A stretch of DNA of 64,000 bases from Advenella faeciporci (GTDB lineage Bacteria > Pseudomonadota > Gammaproteobacteria > Burkholderiales > Burkholderiaceae_B): assembly GCF_014652395.1 (NCBI RefSeq), contig NZ_BMYS01000013.1:5569-69568 (forward strand). Reading direction: 5' to 3'. Positions 25,195 through 33,923 of this stretch are shown piece after piece (positions within the stretch are counted from its first letter, which is position 1; every line of letters starts with the position of its first letter). Position numbers and translations under genes: made by a program. The notes below the pieces were generated by a model that saw only the letters and a list, made by a program, of their open reading frames with translations, had not been told where the DNA came from and made no database searches.

Positions 25195-25855
25195 GCCCCT
25201 GCATATCCAGAATGGTAATTTCTTTTCCCTTGACCTTGATCAGGCCGTGCGTGCTTAAATCCAGCAAAATACGCGAAAAGTGTTCCGGGGTAATGTTAAG
25301 GCGAGAAGCAATAATGGCTTTGCTGGTGCTTAAAGTAATGGTTTCCCCGTTTTCACAATGATCGTGCTTAAGCAAATACCCAATTACCCGCTGTGCGCCT
25401 GAACGCAGGGAATACGACTCGACATCTTCCATCAAGCCATACAGCCGCTGGCTAAGCCCCTTGAGCATATTGAAGGTAAGATTCTGGCTTTTGGCCAATT
25501 CGGCGTTGATGACATTGCGGCTGACATGCAGCACCAGACAGTCTTCAAGTGCCTGTGCCGTCACGATATAGTTCTTGCCCATAAACATGAGCGCCTCACC
25601 AAAACTGTCACCGGCACGAATGATCTTGACCACTTTTTCATTGCCGGGAGATGAAACCACGGAGAGTTTGATCTGGCCATAGATAAGCACATGCAGGCCC
25701 AGGCAAGGCTCGCCACGCTGAAACACAATTTCGCCGCGCCTGACCTGCATCTCGGTAGTTCCCAACGCGATGGCATCCAGCTCGGCCGGCTCCAGCTCAC
25801 TGAACAATGGGACATTGGAAAGAAAGTCCTGTATTTTAATTTTCCTGTTTGCCAT
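25181..25855 (-). CDS. Crp/Fnr family regulator, Dnr-like
   Basis: A 224-residue regulator: cyclic-nucleotide-like sensor domain (RGEIVFQRGEPCLGLHVLIYGQIKL), dimer helix, and a C-terminal winged helix with the recognition helix ITPEHFSRIL. The E..SR arrangement is that of FNR/Dnr proteins which read TTGAT half-sites. The N-terminal cysteine cluster of oxygen-sensing FNR is absent. Segments DSFGEALMFMGKNYIVTAQAL and KEITILDMQGL closely resemble Dnr of Pseudomonas, a heme-dependent NO sensor. It may bind the site at 23520 and control the neighbouring genes. The heme ligand cannot be assigned. Confidence 0.82.
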   Translation of the reverse strand: MANRKIKIQDFLSNVPLFSELEPAELDAIALGTTEMQVRRGEIVFQRGEPCLGLHVLIYGQIKLSVVSSPGNEKVVKIIRAGDSFGEALMFMGKNYIVTAQALEDCLVLHVSRNVINAELAKSQNLTFNMLKGLSQRLYGLMEDVESYSLRSGAQRVIGYLLKHDHCENGETITLSTSKAIIASRLNITPEHFSRILLDLSTHGLIKVKGKEITILDMQGLIDF

Positions 25856-26023
25856 AATGACTTAGCCTTTGCAACCCTTTTCTTTCACAAAAAAAACCGA
25901 TAAAGATTATAATAAACAACGTTTTCTGGCATTCTACCAATGTTTTTGCACGAATCCCCGAATCATCCATCAATCTGTTGCCTTATCATCCCATCCCGGG
26001 TGACTATATACCGTTTTTAATTA

Positions 26024-27625
26024 ATGTCACACTTATCAATCAAGCAGGAAGTGGCCCGTCGCCGCACCTTTGCCATTATTTCCCACCCCGATGCAGGTAA
26101 AACCACCCTTACCGAGAAACTGCTCCTGTTTGCAGGTGCGATTCAGATCGCCGGTAGCGTAAAAGCAAGAAAGGCAAGCCGCCATGCTTCTTCCGACTGG
26201 ATGGAAATTGAAAAGCAACGGGGAATTTCGGTTGCTTCATCCGTCATGCAAATGGAATACAAGGACTGTGTCATCAACCTGCTTGATACCCCCGGGCACC
26301 AGGACTTTTCAGAAGACACCTATCGGGTACTGACCGCGGTGGATGCGGCCATCATGGTGGTTGATGCCGCTAACGGTATCGAACCGCAAACCATTCGCCT
26401 GTTGCAGGTTTGCCGTGCTCGCAACACCCCCATTCTCACCTTCATCAACAAACTTGACCGCGAAGTCCGTGAACCGCTGGACCTGCTGGGTGAAATTGAA
26501 TCACATCTGGGCATGGACACCATCCCGTTTACCTGGCCGATTGGCATGGGCAAATCATTTGGTGGTGTTTATGACCTGCAGCTAGACCGCATGCGACTGT
26601 TCCGCCCCGGCCAGGAGCGACGCGGCAACGATGATTTTATCGAAGGCCTCGACAATCCCCTGATCCGGGAAAAATTCGGCTCTGCCTTCGAGAAGGCCCA
26701 CGAAGAAATCTCCCTCATCAAGGAGGCCACCCCCGATTTTGACCACGAAGCCTTTCTGGCTGGTAAACAAACACCGGTATTTTTCGGCTCGGCGGTTAAC
26801 AACTTTGGCGTGCAAGAAGTGCTTGACGCCCTGGTTAAATGGGCGCCCAAACCGGGACCTCGCCAGGCGCTGGAACGCATCGTGCAGCCCGATGAGCCCA
26901 AGTTTTCCGGTGTCGTCTTCAAGGTACAGGCCAATATGGATCCGGCCCACCGCGACCGCGTGGCCTTTGTACGGGTCAGTTCGGGCAAGTTTGAACGCGG
27001 CATGCGCCTGAAAGTCAGCCGTACCGGCAAGGAAATCCGTCCCAACAACGTGGTTTCTTTCCTGTCACAACGCCGTGACCTGCTTGATGAGGCTTACGCA
27101 GGTGATGTGATTGGTATTCCCAACCACGGTGTCCTGCACCTGGGCGATGTCCTGACTGAAGGCGAAACCCTGCAATTTACCGGACTGCCGTTCTTTGCCC
27201 CCGAACTCTTCCAGGGCGTCGAAGTCAAGGACCCATTGCGTACCAAGCAGTTGCGTACCGGCCTTACCCAATTGGGTGAGGAAGGCGCCATTCAGGTATT
27301 TCGTCCTGAAGCGGCCGGCGGTGCCCTGTTGCTGGGTGCCATTGGCCAATTACAATTTGAAGTGGTTGCTCACCGCCTGAAAACCGAATATGGGGTGGAA
27401 GCGCGTTTAATGCCATCCAGATATACCATGGCACGCTGGGTCACCAGTGACAATCCAAAAGCACTGCGCAAATTCATGGACAGCAATGCGGCCCATATCG
27501 CTTACGATGTGGTTGATGCGCTTGCCTTCCTGATAAGCTCTCCTGCCCAGCTTCGTGTTGCCCAGGAACTGAATCCTGAAATTAATTTTCATGCAATGCG
27601 TGAACATGCTGGTCAGGTGTTCTAG
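26024..27625 (+). CDS. prfC: Peptide chain release factor 3 (RF3)
   Basis: A 533-residue translational GTPase of normal RF3 length. G1 is SHPDAGKTT (residues 20-28), G3 is DTPGHQDF, G4 is NKLD. The insert KARKASRHASSDWMEIEKQRGISV is the family-specific switch region. RF3 recycles RF1/RF2 from the ribosome after peptide release. It stands alone between the Dnr-like regulator and an unknown small gene; no ribosome site stronger than TTAATTA is seen. Confidence 0.95.
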   Translation: MSHLSIKQEVARRRTFAIISHPDAGKTTLTEKLLLFAGAIQIAGSVKARKASRHASSDWMEIEKQRGISVASSVMQMEYKDCVINLLDTPGHQDFSEDTYRVLTAVDAAIMVVDAANGIEPQTIRLLQVCRARNTPILTFINKLDREVREPLDLLGEIESHLGMDTIPFTWPIGMGKSFGGVYDLQLDRMRLFRPGQERRGNDDFIEGLDNPLIREKFGSAFEKAHEEISLIKEATPDFDHEAFLAGKQTPVFFGSAVNNFGVQEVLDALVKWAPKPGPRQALERIVQPDEPKFSGVVFKVQANMDPAHRDRVAFVRVSSGKFERGMRLKVSRTGKEIRPNNVVSFLSQRRDLLDEAYAGDVIGIPNHGVLHLGDVLTEGETLQFTGLPFFAPELFQGVEVKDPLRTKQLRTGLTQLGEEGAIQVFRPEAAGGALLLGAIGQLQFEVVAHRLKTEYGVEARLMPSRYTMARWVTSDNPKALRKFMDSNAAHIAYDVVDALAFLISSPAQLRVAQELNPEINFHAMREHAGQVF

Positions 27626-27671
27626 GAAAACAGCTAAAATGAACCACACATCAATGAAGGGTAATTTATTA

Positions 27672-28229
27672 ATGTCTTGGCGTTTTTTATTCATTTCTTT
27701 ACTGATATTTGCCGGACTGGCCACATGGGGTGGCATCCAGGCGGGCGAATGGCTTATTGCACATACGCCTACCACAGCCAACATACCCAACGTTTCCGAG
27801 TTCGATCCTCCCCCACAGGTTGATCAGTTCGGCCGTCCCGTACTGCGTCAGCCCCAACAGCCCCTTATGAGTGGCGCCCAAGGGGTTCCTGAAAAACCTG
27901 CCGGCATAGACTGGGCCATAGAAGCCTCACAAAAATCAGACATCCTGACCGCTTCCAGCAGCCAATACAATCCCAATGCCAACATAACCATCGGCACGGC
28001 AAGCGGCCGCATAGACGCTGCCCCTCTTCAGGCCACCCCCATTACCCGCCCCACACAGGTACCGGGTACATCAGCCGGCTATCCCTGGGAGCCCGCCTTT
28101 CATCGTGCCGTCGCCCACTGCCGCACCCTGGGCTTTTTTGAGCGCCCCACTTGCCTTGGCAAGGTCCGTGAACAATACTGTGGCGCCAACAATGCCTGGG
28201 GTAAAGTGAAAGACTGCCCCGAGCGTTAA
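27672..28229 (+). CDS. Exported or membrane-anchored protein of unknown function with C-terminal cysteine motif
   Basis: A 185-residue protein with one N-terminal hydrophobic segment (FLFISLLIFAGLATWGGIQAG), a proline/glutamine-rich low-complexity middle, and a C-terminal compact stretch with four cysteines: HCRTLGFFERPTC, then REQYC and a final DCPER. The cysteines suggest two disulfides in the periplasm. Start 27672 follows AAGGG; the longer frame from 27591 would overlap prfC. It is followed by a clear terminator. I do not recognise a family; the AHCRTLGFFERPTCLGKVREQYC-like block (quoted in parts) seems the conserved core. Confidence 0.65.
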   Translation: MSWRFLFISLLIFAGLATWGGIQAGEWLIAHTPTTANIPNVSEFDPPPQVDQFGRPVLRQPQQPLMSGAQGVPEKPAGIDWAIEASQKSDILTASSSQYNPNANITIGTASGRIDAAPLQATPITRPTQVPGTSAGYPWEPAFHRAVAHCRTLGFFERPTCLGKVREQYCGANNAWGKVKDCPER

Positions 28230-28232
28230 GAC

Positions 28233-28272
28233 AAAAAAATGGCCTGAAAATACTTTCCAGGCCATTTTTTTT
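28233..28272 (+). terminator. Rho-independent terminator
   Basis: A 13-bp perfect stem (arm AAAAAATGGCCTG, 28234-28246; partner 28258-28270) followed by T residues. It ends the unit of the preceding small gene and, being A/T flanked on both sides, can also serve the bacterioferritin gene from the other strand. Confidence 0.9.
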
Positions 28273-28334
28273 GTTACTTAACTTAAGCCAATTACATGCT
28301 TTCAAACCTGTTTAACTGACCTTGCCAAGGCGAT

Positions 28335-28808
28335 TTATTCTTCACCCATCTGGCTTTGCAGGTAATTTTGCAAACCTACTTTGTCAACCAGTTCAATCTG
28401 GGTTTCCAGCCAGTCGATATGTTCTTCAGTATCATCAAGAATACGGCGGAACAAATCACGGGAAACGTAATCACGCACTTTTTCACAATGGGCAATCGCT
28501 TCAATAAGCGTACCATGGGCGCTTACCTCAAGGTGCAGGTCACAGGACAGGATTTCCGGCACGTCCTCACCAATGCGCAACTTGTGCAGGTCTTGCAAAT
28601 TGGGTAATCCCTCCAGCAAAAAAATACGCTCTATCAAGGCATCGGCATGCTTCATCTCTTCGATGGACTCTTCATACTCATGTTTGCCCAAAACATTAAA
28701 ACCCCAGTTTTTCAACATACGGGCATGCAGGAAGTACTGATTAATTGCCGTTAATTCATTGGTCAATTGCTTGTTCAGGTATTTAAGAACTTCTTTATCG
28801 CCTTTCAT
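28335..28808 (-). CDS. bfr: Bacterioferritin
   Basis: A 157-residue 24-mer iron-storage protein. From the start at 28808 all expected ligands are in place: Glu18, Tyr25, Glu51, His54 in the first helices, Met52 for the inter-subunit heme, and the second ferroxidase helix with [13 protein letters not shown]. The frame begins 18 codons earlier, but AAGGAAGGG directly before 28808 and the canonical [12 protein letters not shown] start decide the choice. It oxidises and stores iron in the cytoplasm; the adjacent bfd gene encodes its release partner. Confidence 0.96.
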   Translation of the reverse strand: MKGDKEVLKYLNKQLTNELTAINQYFLHARMLKNWGFNVLGKHEYEESIEEMKHADALIERIFLLEGLPNLQDLHKLRIGEDVPEILSCDLHLEVSAHGTLIEAIAHCEKVRDYVSRDLFRRILDDTEEHIDWLETQIELVDKVGLQNYLQSQMGEE

Positions 28809-28994
28809 AACCCTTCCTTTTTCAAGTTTATTCAACGGGGCTCCGGCATCCGACGGCAACACCGACCCCTAGGCCACCATTATATATTGGAAGCGGTTAC
28901 GAAACAGATTTACCAAAATGAATGGCACAATACCCCCTCTTCCTGACAAAGAAGAAGCTTATGCAAAAACGCCTGGCTTTTCTATATGCCTTGC

Positions 28995-29231
28995 CTACCA
29001 GAGTGCCGTGGACACAATTGCCTTACGGCTGCGTGATTCACTGACATACTCTTGAGTAGCTGCATTTGAGGCAGAGTCTTGCGGAAGATATTCGCTGGCA
29101 GTCTGGGCACAGCAACCACAGCACGATGCAACTCCTAACTCGGCCTGTAAATCACCAAGGGTTGACGCTCCGTTATTGACTGCCTCAATAACGGTTTTTT
29201 CTGTGATGGCATTACAAATACAAATATACAT
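28995..29231 (-). CDS. bfd: Bacterioferritin-associated ferredoxin
   Basis: A 78-residue [2Fe-2S] protein: MYICICNAITE and ASCCGCCAQTA supply the four cysteine ligands, followed by a polar tail of about 30 residues. Bfd reduces bacterioferritin to release iron. A Fur-like box covers the start region, matching induction under iron starvation. There is no Shine-Dalgarno sequence before ATG 29231 or before the alternative ATG 29246, so translation initiation is unusual. Located upstream of bfr with a 186-base gap. Confidence 0.93.
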   Translation of the reverse strand: MYICICNAITEKTVIEAVNNGASTLGDLQAELGVASCCGCCAQTASEYLPQDSASNAATQEYVSESRSRKAIVSTALW

Positions 29232-29244
29232 GAGAATCATTATC
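29226..29244 (-). promoter_or_regulatory. Fur box overlapping the bfd start codon
   Basis: GATAATGATTCTCATGTAT on the minus strand matches the 19-bp Fur consensus at 13 positions, with the first nine exact. It includes the ATG of bfd. A repressor here would block initiation or early elongation directly. Confidence 0.7.
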
Positions 29245-29296
29245 ATATATTTTTATTTTTTTCGCAATATTTTTTCTGGCGTTTATTAAAAAAATG

Positions 29297-30688
29297 TCAA
29301 CCCTTCAGAAAGGCCTGGGCTTTTCTTCTGGAAGCCGGAGGAATACCAATGGCTTCACGGTATTTGGCCACCGTTCTGCGGGCAATTAACAAACCATCCG
29401 CCATCAACAAATTACATAACTTACTGTCAGAAAAAGGTTTTTTGGAATCTTCGGCATCAACCAGTGCCTTGATTTTCAATTGAATTGACTTGGCCGAGGT
29501 TTGCTCACCAGACTCGGTGGCTAGACCCGAACCAAAAAAATGTTTCAGTTCAAATACCCCGTGTGGGGTGGCAATGAATTTTTGCGTGGTGGCCCGGGAT
29601 ACGGTTGATTCGTGAATATCCAGCTCTTGCGCCACCTCTTTTAAGGTAAGGGGCTGCATGGCAGACATGCCTTCCTCAAGAAAAGCCGTTTGGTATTTCA
29701 TAATGACCCGGGAAACATCCAGAATAGTGCTGAAACGGTGATTGACCTGTTTTAAAAAACCTTTTGCATGATTTAACTGTTCACTCAAACTGGTATCTTC
29801 CTTTTTACCCAAGGTCCGAATCATGCTTTCGTATTCGGCATTTATCCGAACCTTTGGCAAAATGCCGTGGTTAAGCGATAAGACCCATTCATGATTGATT
29901 TTTCGCACCAGCACATCAGGTACGGCATAATCGGCAGCCGGCGTACTCCAGGCTTTTCCAGGACGAGGGTCAAGGCCTTTAATAAGAGTATGGGCCTGGC
30001 GAATCAGGGAAATATCGGCACCGGTTACCGCTTGCAGGGTACCCATATCGGCCGCTGCCAGCGCATCCAGGGCATTGGCACAAATTTTTTTGGCACAGGC
30101 CACCACTTCGCTCTGGGCTCCAGGGCTCATCTCACGGGAAAGCTGCAATAACAGGCACTCGGAAAGGCTGCGTGCGGCAATGCCCGGAGGATCAAACGAC
30201 TGCAATAAGCGCAGCGCAACCGTCAATTCCTCTTCGGTTACCTCATGCTCTGCCTCAAAAAACCCGGCAACCTCTTCCAGCGGGGTATGCAGGTATCCAT
30301 TTTCGTCCAGCTCATCAATCAGGACATCAACCAGAAGCATGTCACGTTCCAGCGCACGCGTGGTACCCAGCTGGCTGCGCAAATACGCTTCCAGACTAAT
30401 GCTGGTTGCGGTTTCAGGATAGAAATCATCGTCATCAGGATTGGCAGTGGCAGACTTACCCTGATCCCAATCCTGTTGTAAAACCTCAGCATAAGACGGC
30501 TCGGAATTTGGTGTTTCAGACAATATCTGGTTATCATCTACTAACTCCAGCATCGGATTGTCCTGAATGGCGCGCATCAGCTCAACCTGGAAATCCAGAC
30601 CGGAAAACTGCAACAATCGCAATGACTGTTGCAACTGAGGGGTCATGACCAATTGCTGACCTGTTTTTAACTCTAACGCCTGACGCAT
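29297..30688 (-). CDS. rpoN: RNA polymerase sigma-54 factor
   Basis: A 463-residue RpoN. Region I: LKTGQQLVMTPQLQQSLRLLQ; core-binding region II/III; helix-turn-helix ESTVSRATTQKF near 350; and the RpoN box ARRTVAKYRE at about residues 436-445 which reads the -24 element. Directs transcription of nitrogen, motility or stress genes with enhancer proteins. The usual neighbours (lptB upstream, hpf downstream) are absent. Its start is only 14 bases from that of the divergent neighbour. Confidence 0.96.
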   Translation of the reverse strand: MRQALELKTGQQLVMTPQLQQSLRLLQFSGLDFQVELMRAIQDNPMLELVDDNQILSETPNSEPSYAEVLQQDWDQGKSATANPDDDDFYPETATSISLEAYLRSQLGTTRALERDMLLVDVLIDELDENGYLHTPLEEVAGFFEAEHEVTEEELTVALRLLQSFDPPGIAARSLSECLLLQLSREMSPGAQSEVVACAKKICANALDALAAADMGTLQAVTGADISLIRQAHTLIKGLDPRPGKAWSTPAADYAVPDVLVRKINHEWVLSLNHGILPKVRINAEYESMIRTLGKKEDTSLSEQLNHAKGFLKQVNHRFSTILDVSRVIMKYQTAFLEEGMSAMQPLTLKEVAQELDIHESTVSRATTQKFIATPHGVFELKHFFGSGLATESGEQTSAKSIQLKIKALVDAEDSKKPFSDSKLCNLLMADGLLIARRTVAKYREAIGIPPASRRKAQAFLKG

Positions 30689-30702
30689 ATTAAAAATTCT
30701 TT

Positions 30703-31266
30703 ATGAAACAAAAAAAACCAGCGGCCTATAAAAATGATACCGCAGTACTCAGCAAAACCCTGCTAACGCTGGCAATGCCACAACTTGTTTTACGTGGCAC
30801 GGTCATTGCCTTTTCCGTACTTGTCTGGATTTTCCTTGCCCGTGAAATCATTGATTTTGGCAAAAAACAGGACTACGCCGGACTGGAAGCCTTCAGCGAC
30901 CAACTGGTAACCTACCTGAACAGTATAAACAATTATATTTGGTGGGGTCTGGTTCTGCTAGGCAGCCTAGTCCTTTATCTTATCTTAAGCAGCTGGCTTA
31001 GTGGAAGCATTAGACGTGCCGGTGAAAACTGCCCGCCACCACAAAAAATCAACCCGCTCATCAATAATCTTTCTCCGGAAGGCAAAGAAGTCCTGGCCTG
31101 GGCCTGGAGCGATCGCACCGAACCCATCAAATTCATCACCTTAAAAGAAACCCTAAGTGAATTACGCAGCGGGCGTGTTTACAAACTGGCTCAAGTCAAA
31201 GAACAACAGACACTCCTGCAACACAATTTTATTCCTGAGCTCAGCCAAAACGAAAAAACCTCTTGA
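30703..31266 (+). CDS. Hypothetical protein with two membrane segments
   Basis: A 187-residue protein with two hydrophobic segments (about residues 31-47 and 78-97) separated by a short polar loop, and a soluble C-terminal half of about 85 residues with NPLINNLSPEGKEVLAWAWSDRTEP. No family recognised. The start is uncertain because there is no ribosome site and it lies 14 bases from the rpoN start on the other strand; a downstream ATG at 30775 is less suited to the first helix. The stop codon overlaps the -35 of the leucine leader promoter. Confidence 0.6.
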   Translation: MKQKKPAAYKNDTAVLSKTLLTLAMPQLVLRGTVIAFSVLVWIFLAREIIDFGKKQDYAGLEAFSDQLVTYLNSINNYIWWGLVLLGSLVLYLILSSWLSGSIRRAGENCPPPQKINPLINNLSPEGKEVLAWAWSDRTEPIKFITLKETLSELRSGRVYKLAQVKEQQTLLQHNFIPELSQNEKTS

Positions 31267-31292
31267 CTTTACCCCCCTTTCATGCTCATAAT
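31263..31292 (+). promoter_or_regulatory. Sigma-70-type promoter of the leuA leader
   Basis: TTGACT (31263-31268) and CATAAT (31287-31292) with an 18-bp spacer. Expected transcription start is near 31299, only about 3 bases before the leader-peptide ATG. Confidence 0.6.
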
Positions 31293-31301
31293 AAAGTTAT
31301 T

Positions 31302-31412
31302 ATGAAAACGCAAACTTTCAGCCTCTCTCAAATTAATGCAGGTCGCAACAGCGACTTGCCGGTTTGCGCACTCTCTTCTCTTCTACTACTAGCGCTCGGT
31401 TGCCGAGCCTAG
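31302..31412 (+). CDS. leuL: leuA leader peptide (leucine attenuator)
   Basis: A 36-residue open frame directly before leuA, with the sequence ending SSLLLLALGCRA. Four consecutive leucine codons, CTT CTA CTA CTA, followed closely by another leucine, identify it as a leucine-sensing leader: with scarce leucyl-tRNA the ribosome would stall there and change downstream RNA pairing. Three of the four are CTA, a rarely used codon in such genomes. There is no clear ribosome site, and the promoter places the ATG almost at the 5' end of the mRNA. Too short for ordinary gene calls. Confidence 0.8.
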   Translation: MKTQTFSLSQINAGRNSDLPVCALSSLLLLALGCRA

Positions 31413-31465
31413 AGCATTCGTGGCAGTTCGGCAGCCCTGTATTAGCCACCCGGATTTTTATTAAA
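31394..31465 (+). promoter_or_regulatory. Alternative RNA hairpins of the leucine attenuator
   Basis: GCTCGG (31394-31399) pairs with CCGAGC (31403-31408). TGCCGA (31401-31406) can instead pair with TCGGCA (31428-31433). GTGGC (31420-31424) pairs with GCCAC (31445-31449), followed by CCGGATTTTTATT as a terminator tail. The first arm lies in the last codons of the leader peptide, so a ribosome stalled on the leucine run would free the competing pair. Confidence 0.6.
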
Positions 31466-31537
31466 TTGTAATATCCCGGGCCAACAAACAGGCAAACGCC
31501 AGTTCCAGCACCGGGATTCATATCAAACAGGTGCATT

Positions 31538-33253
31538 ATGATGCTTTCCAACCCAGCAAAAAAATACGTTCCATTCAAACCGTTCGTCAAGGATTTTTCA
31601 GAGCGCACATGGCCCAGCAAAACCATTACGGCCCCTCCAATCTGGATGAGCACCGACCTGCGCGATGGCAACCAGTCTCTTATCGAGCCCATGAGCGTCG
31701 AGCGCAAATTGCGCTTTTTCAAACAGCTGGTGGCCATTGGCTTCAAGGAAATTGAGGTTGGGTTTCCTTCCGCATCACAAACCGATTTCGACTTTGTGCG
31801 TACCCTGGTTGAAGAAAACCTGATTCCTGATGATGTCACCATTATTGTCCTGACCCAGGCCCGTCAAGACCTGATCGAACGGACGGCTGAAGCGGCTGCT
31901 GGCGCTAAAACCGCCATGATTCACCTTTACAACGCCTGCGCCCCCGCTTTCCGCAAAATCGTTTTCAACATGAGCAAAGACGAAGTGAAAGAAGTGGCCA
32001 TTCAGGGTACACGTTGGGTTAAAGAGGCCATGGCTAAATATCCGCAAACCAAATGGCGCTATGAGTACTCGCCTGAAGTATTCAGCACCACCGAGCCCGA
32101 GTTTGCCGTGGAAGTGTGTAACGCAGTATCAGCAGAATGGCAACCCACCCCTGAAGACAAAATTGTCTTCAACCTGCCCGCAACCATTGAATCAACCTCA
32201 CCCAACATGTACGCCGACCAGATCGAATGGTTTTGCAAAAACGTAAAAAACCGCGACAGCATTATTGTTAGCGTACACCCCCACAACGACCGTGGTACTG
32301 CAGTTGCGGCGGCTGAGTTGTCTGTCATGGCCGGTGCCGACCGTGTTGAAGGTTGCCTGTTTGGCAGTGGCGAACGTACCGGTAACGTTGATCTGGTTAC
32401 CTTGGCGCTTAATTTGTATACCCAGGGTATCCATCCGGGCCTGGACTTTTCCGATATTGATGAAGTCCGCCGTACCGCCGAATACTGCAACCAATTGCCT
32501 GTCCATCCGCGTCATCCCTATGCAGGCGACCTGGTCTTTACCGCGTTTTCGGGCTCTCACCAGGATGCCATCAAAAAAGGCTTTGCGCAGCAAGACCCCG
32601 ATGGTGTCTGGGAAGTGCCTTACTTGCCTATTGACCCGGCAGACCTGGGACGCAGCTACGATGCCGTGATCCGTGTCAACAGCCAGTCTGGCAAAGGCGG
32701 GGTGTCTTATCTGCTTGAACAGGAAAAGGGCTTGAACCTGCCACGTCGCCTGCAAATTGAATTCAGCCGCGCCATCCAGCGCGTGACCGATGAAACCGGC
32801 ACTGAAGTCAATGGCAATGCCGTTTACGAGATCTTCGAGAAAGAGTACCTGAAACAGACCTCTCCATGGAAATTGCTCAAGCATCAAATCAACAGCCATC
32901 CTGATGGCGCTGATGATGAAACGTTCAGCATTGAAGTTGAGCTGGAAAACAACGGCACTGTCGTCAAGGCAAGCGGCAAGGGTGATGGCGCCATTTCAGC
33001 GTTTATCAATGCCTTGAATCTGCCTATCCGCTTCATGGACTACCATGAACACGCCATTGGCTCTGGTGAAAAAACACTGGCCGCCTGCTATGTTGAACTG
33101 CGCCTGGGTGATTCTGCCACCGGTTTTGGGGTTGGTGTTCACAAAGACATCGTGACTGCCTCATTCCAGGCGGTATTAAGTGCCGTCAACCGTCATATTC
33201 AGCAAGGGGCCAACACCTCCAAAGAAGAAAACGTTGAAGCGGCCACTGCCTGA
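31538..33253 (+). CDS. leuA: 2-isopropylmalate synthase
   Basis: A 571-residue enzyme that condenses 2-oxoisovalerate with acetyl-CoA, the first committed step of leucine synthesis. [15 protein letters not shown] is the metal/substrate motif at the start of the TIM barrel; [19 protein letters not shown] holds the metal-binding [20 protein letters not shown] follows. The C-terminal part (from about 440) is the LeuA allosteric domain for leucine feedback. Long form similar to the Mycobacterium/Corynebacterium class. Preceded by an attenuator; followed by a series of hairpins. Confidence 0.95.
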   Translation: MMLSNPAKKYVPFKPFVKDFSERTWPSKTITAPPIWMSTDLRDGNQSLIEPMSVERKLRFFKQLVAIGFKEIEVGFPSASQTDFDFVRTLVEENLIPDDVTIIVLTQARQDLIERTAEAAAGAKTAMIHLYNACAPAFRKIVFNMSKDEVKEVAIQGTRWVKEAMAKYPQTKWRYEYSPEVFSTTEPEFAVEVCNAVSAEWQPTPEDKIVFNLPATIESTSPNMYADQIEWFCKNVKNRDSIIVSVHPHNDRGTAVAAAELSVMAGADRVEGCLFGSGERTGNVDLVTLALNLYTQGIHPGLDFSDIDEVRRTAEYCNQLPVHPRHPYAGDLVFTAFSGSHQDAIKKGFAQQDPDGVWEVPYLPIDPADLGRSYDAVIRVNSQSGKGGVSYLLEQEKGLNLPRRLQIEFSRAIQRVTDETGTEVNGNAVYEIFEKEYLKQTSPWKLLKHQINSHPDGADDETFSIEVELENNGTVVKASGKGDGAISAFINALNLPIRFMDYHEHAIGSGEKTLAACYVELRLGDSATGFGVGVHKDIVTASFQAVLSAVNRHIQQGANTSKEENVEAATA

Positions 33254-33269
33254 AATTGATAAGCGCGTA

Positions 33270-33352
33270 TTGCCTGCCCGTATTAACAATACGGGCAGGC
33301 AACTGTCCTGATTGATCTTTTACCGAAAGATCAAGCCAGCTTTCTGAACCAA
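33270..33352 (+). other. Series of hairpins in the leuA 3' region
   Basis: A 15-bp perfect stem TTGCCTGCCCGTATT (33270-33284) with 33288-33302, loop AAC; then TTGATCTTT (33312-33320) with 33326-33334; then TGAACC (33345-33350) with GGTTCA just after. None has a T-tract, so they are structured 3' RNA rather than classical terminators. Confidence 0.65.
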
Positions 33353-33385
33353 ACAGGTTCAGGACCAGACAAAAACGTCAAACAT

Positions 33386-33430
33386 AAAAAACCCAAACTT
33401 ACCGGATACCATCGGTTGTTTGGTTTTTTT
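33386..33430. terminator. Bidirectional terminator between leuA and the DUF1840 gene
   Basis: AAAAAACCCAAAC and GTTTGGTTTTTTT pair with one bulged base around an inner ACCG/CGGT stem; a T run follows on the plus strand and an equal run on the minus strand. It serves both convergent units. Confidence 0.8.
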
Positions 33431-33450
33431 ATGGGTAAATATAAAACAGC

Positions 33451-33822
33451 CTACCAGGCGCTTCCCACTTCCCACACCACTTCCTTGCCTTGAGCCTTGG
33501 CGGCTCTTAGCATGTCCAGCAACGGAAAAGTACGGCGACGCAAGGTCACCTTTTCCAGCACCGGGTGCGGCTTTTCTTCCGGATACTCGTCATCTTCTTC
33601 TTCCCTGTCTTTATCAGCATAAACCAGGTCAGGATTGGAATCGGGGTCTTCGGCCACGGCACGCAAAATGTTCTGAATGGCCTCATCCAGTTGCTCTACC
33701 GTAAACACGCCACTTTCAGGTAAGGTCTCATAATCACGCCCTGCAGCCTTCAGGACAGACAGGGCATGCTTGTCCAGCATCACAACATCAGCACTTGCAT
33801 TTGAGCGGAAAGTAATCAGCAT
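33451..33822 (-). CDS. DUF1840 family protein
   Basis: A 123-residue acidic protein: MLITFRSNASADVVMLDKHA at the start, a central acidic segment (DKDREEEDDEYPEEK) and a C-terminal VTLRRRTFPLLDMLRAAKAQGKEVVWE. This is the layout of DUF1840, found largely in betaproteobacteria, of unknown function. Start 33822 chosen over 33876 because the conserved MLITF begins there. Confidence 0.85.
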   Translation of the reverse strand: MLITFRSNASADVVMLDKHALSVLKAAGRDYETLPESGVFTVEQLDEAIQNILRAVAEDPDSNPDLVYADKDREEEDDEYPEEKPHPVLEKVTLRRRTFPLLDMLRAAKAQGKEVVWEVGSAW

Positions 33823-33923
33823 CTTCGGTTTCCCACAATAGATAAAGTAATACGTCCAGTTTACTACAAGAAGCATTTCAGGCCGATGATTTCATTTTTT
33901 ATTCAAGACGTGCACTTATATTC

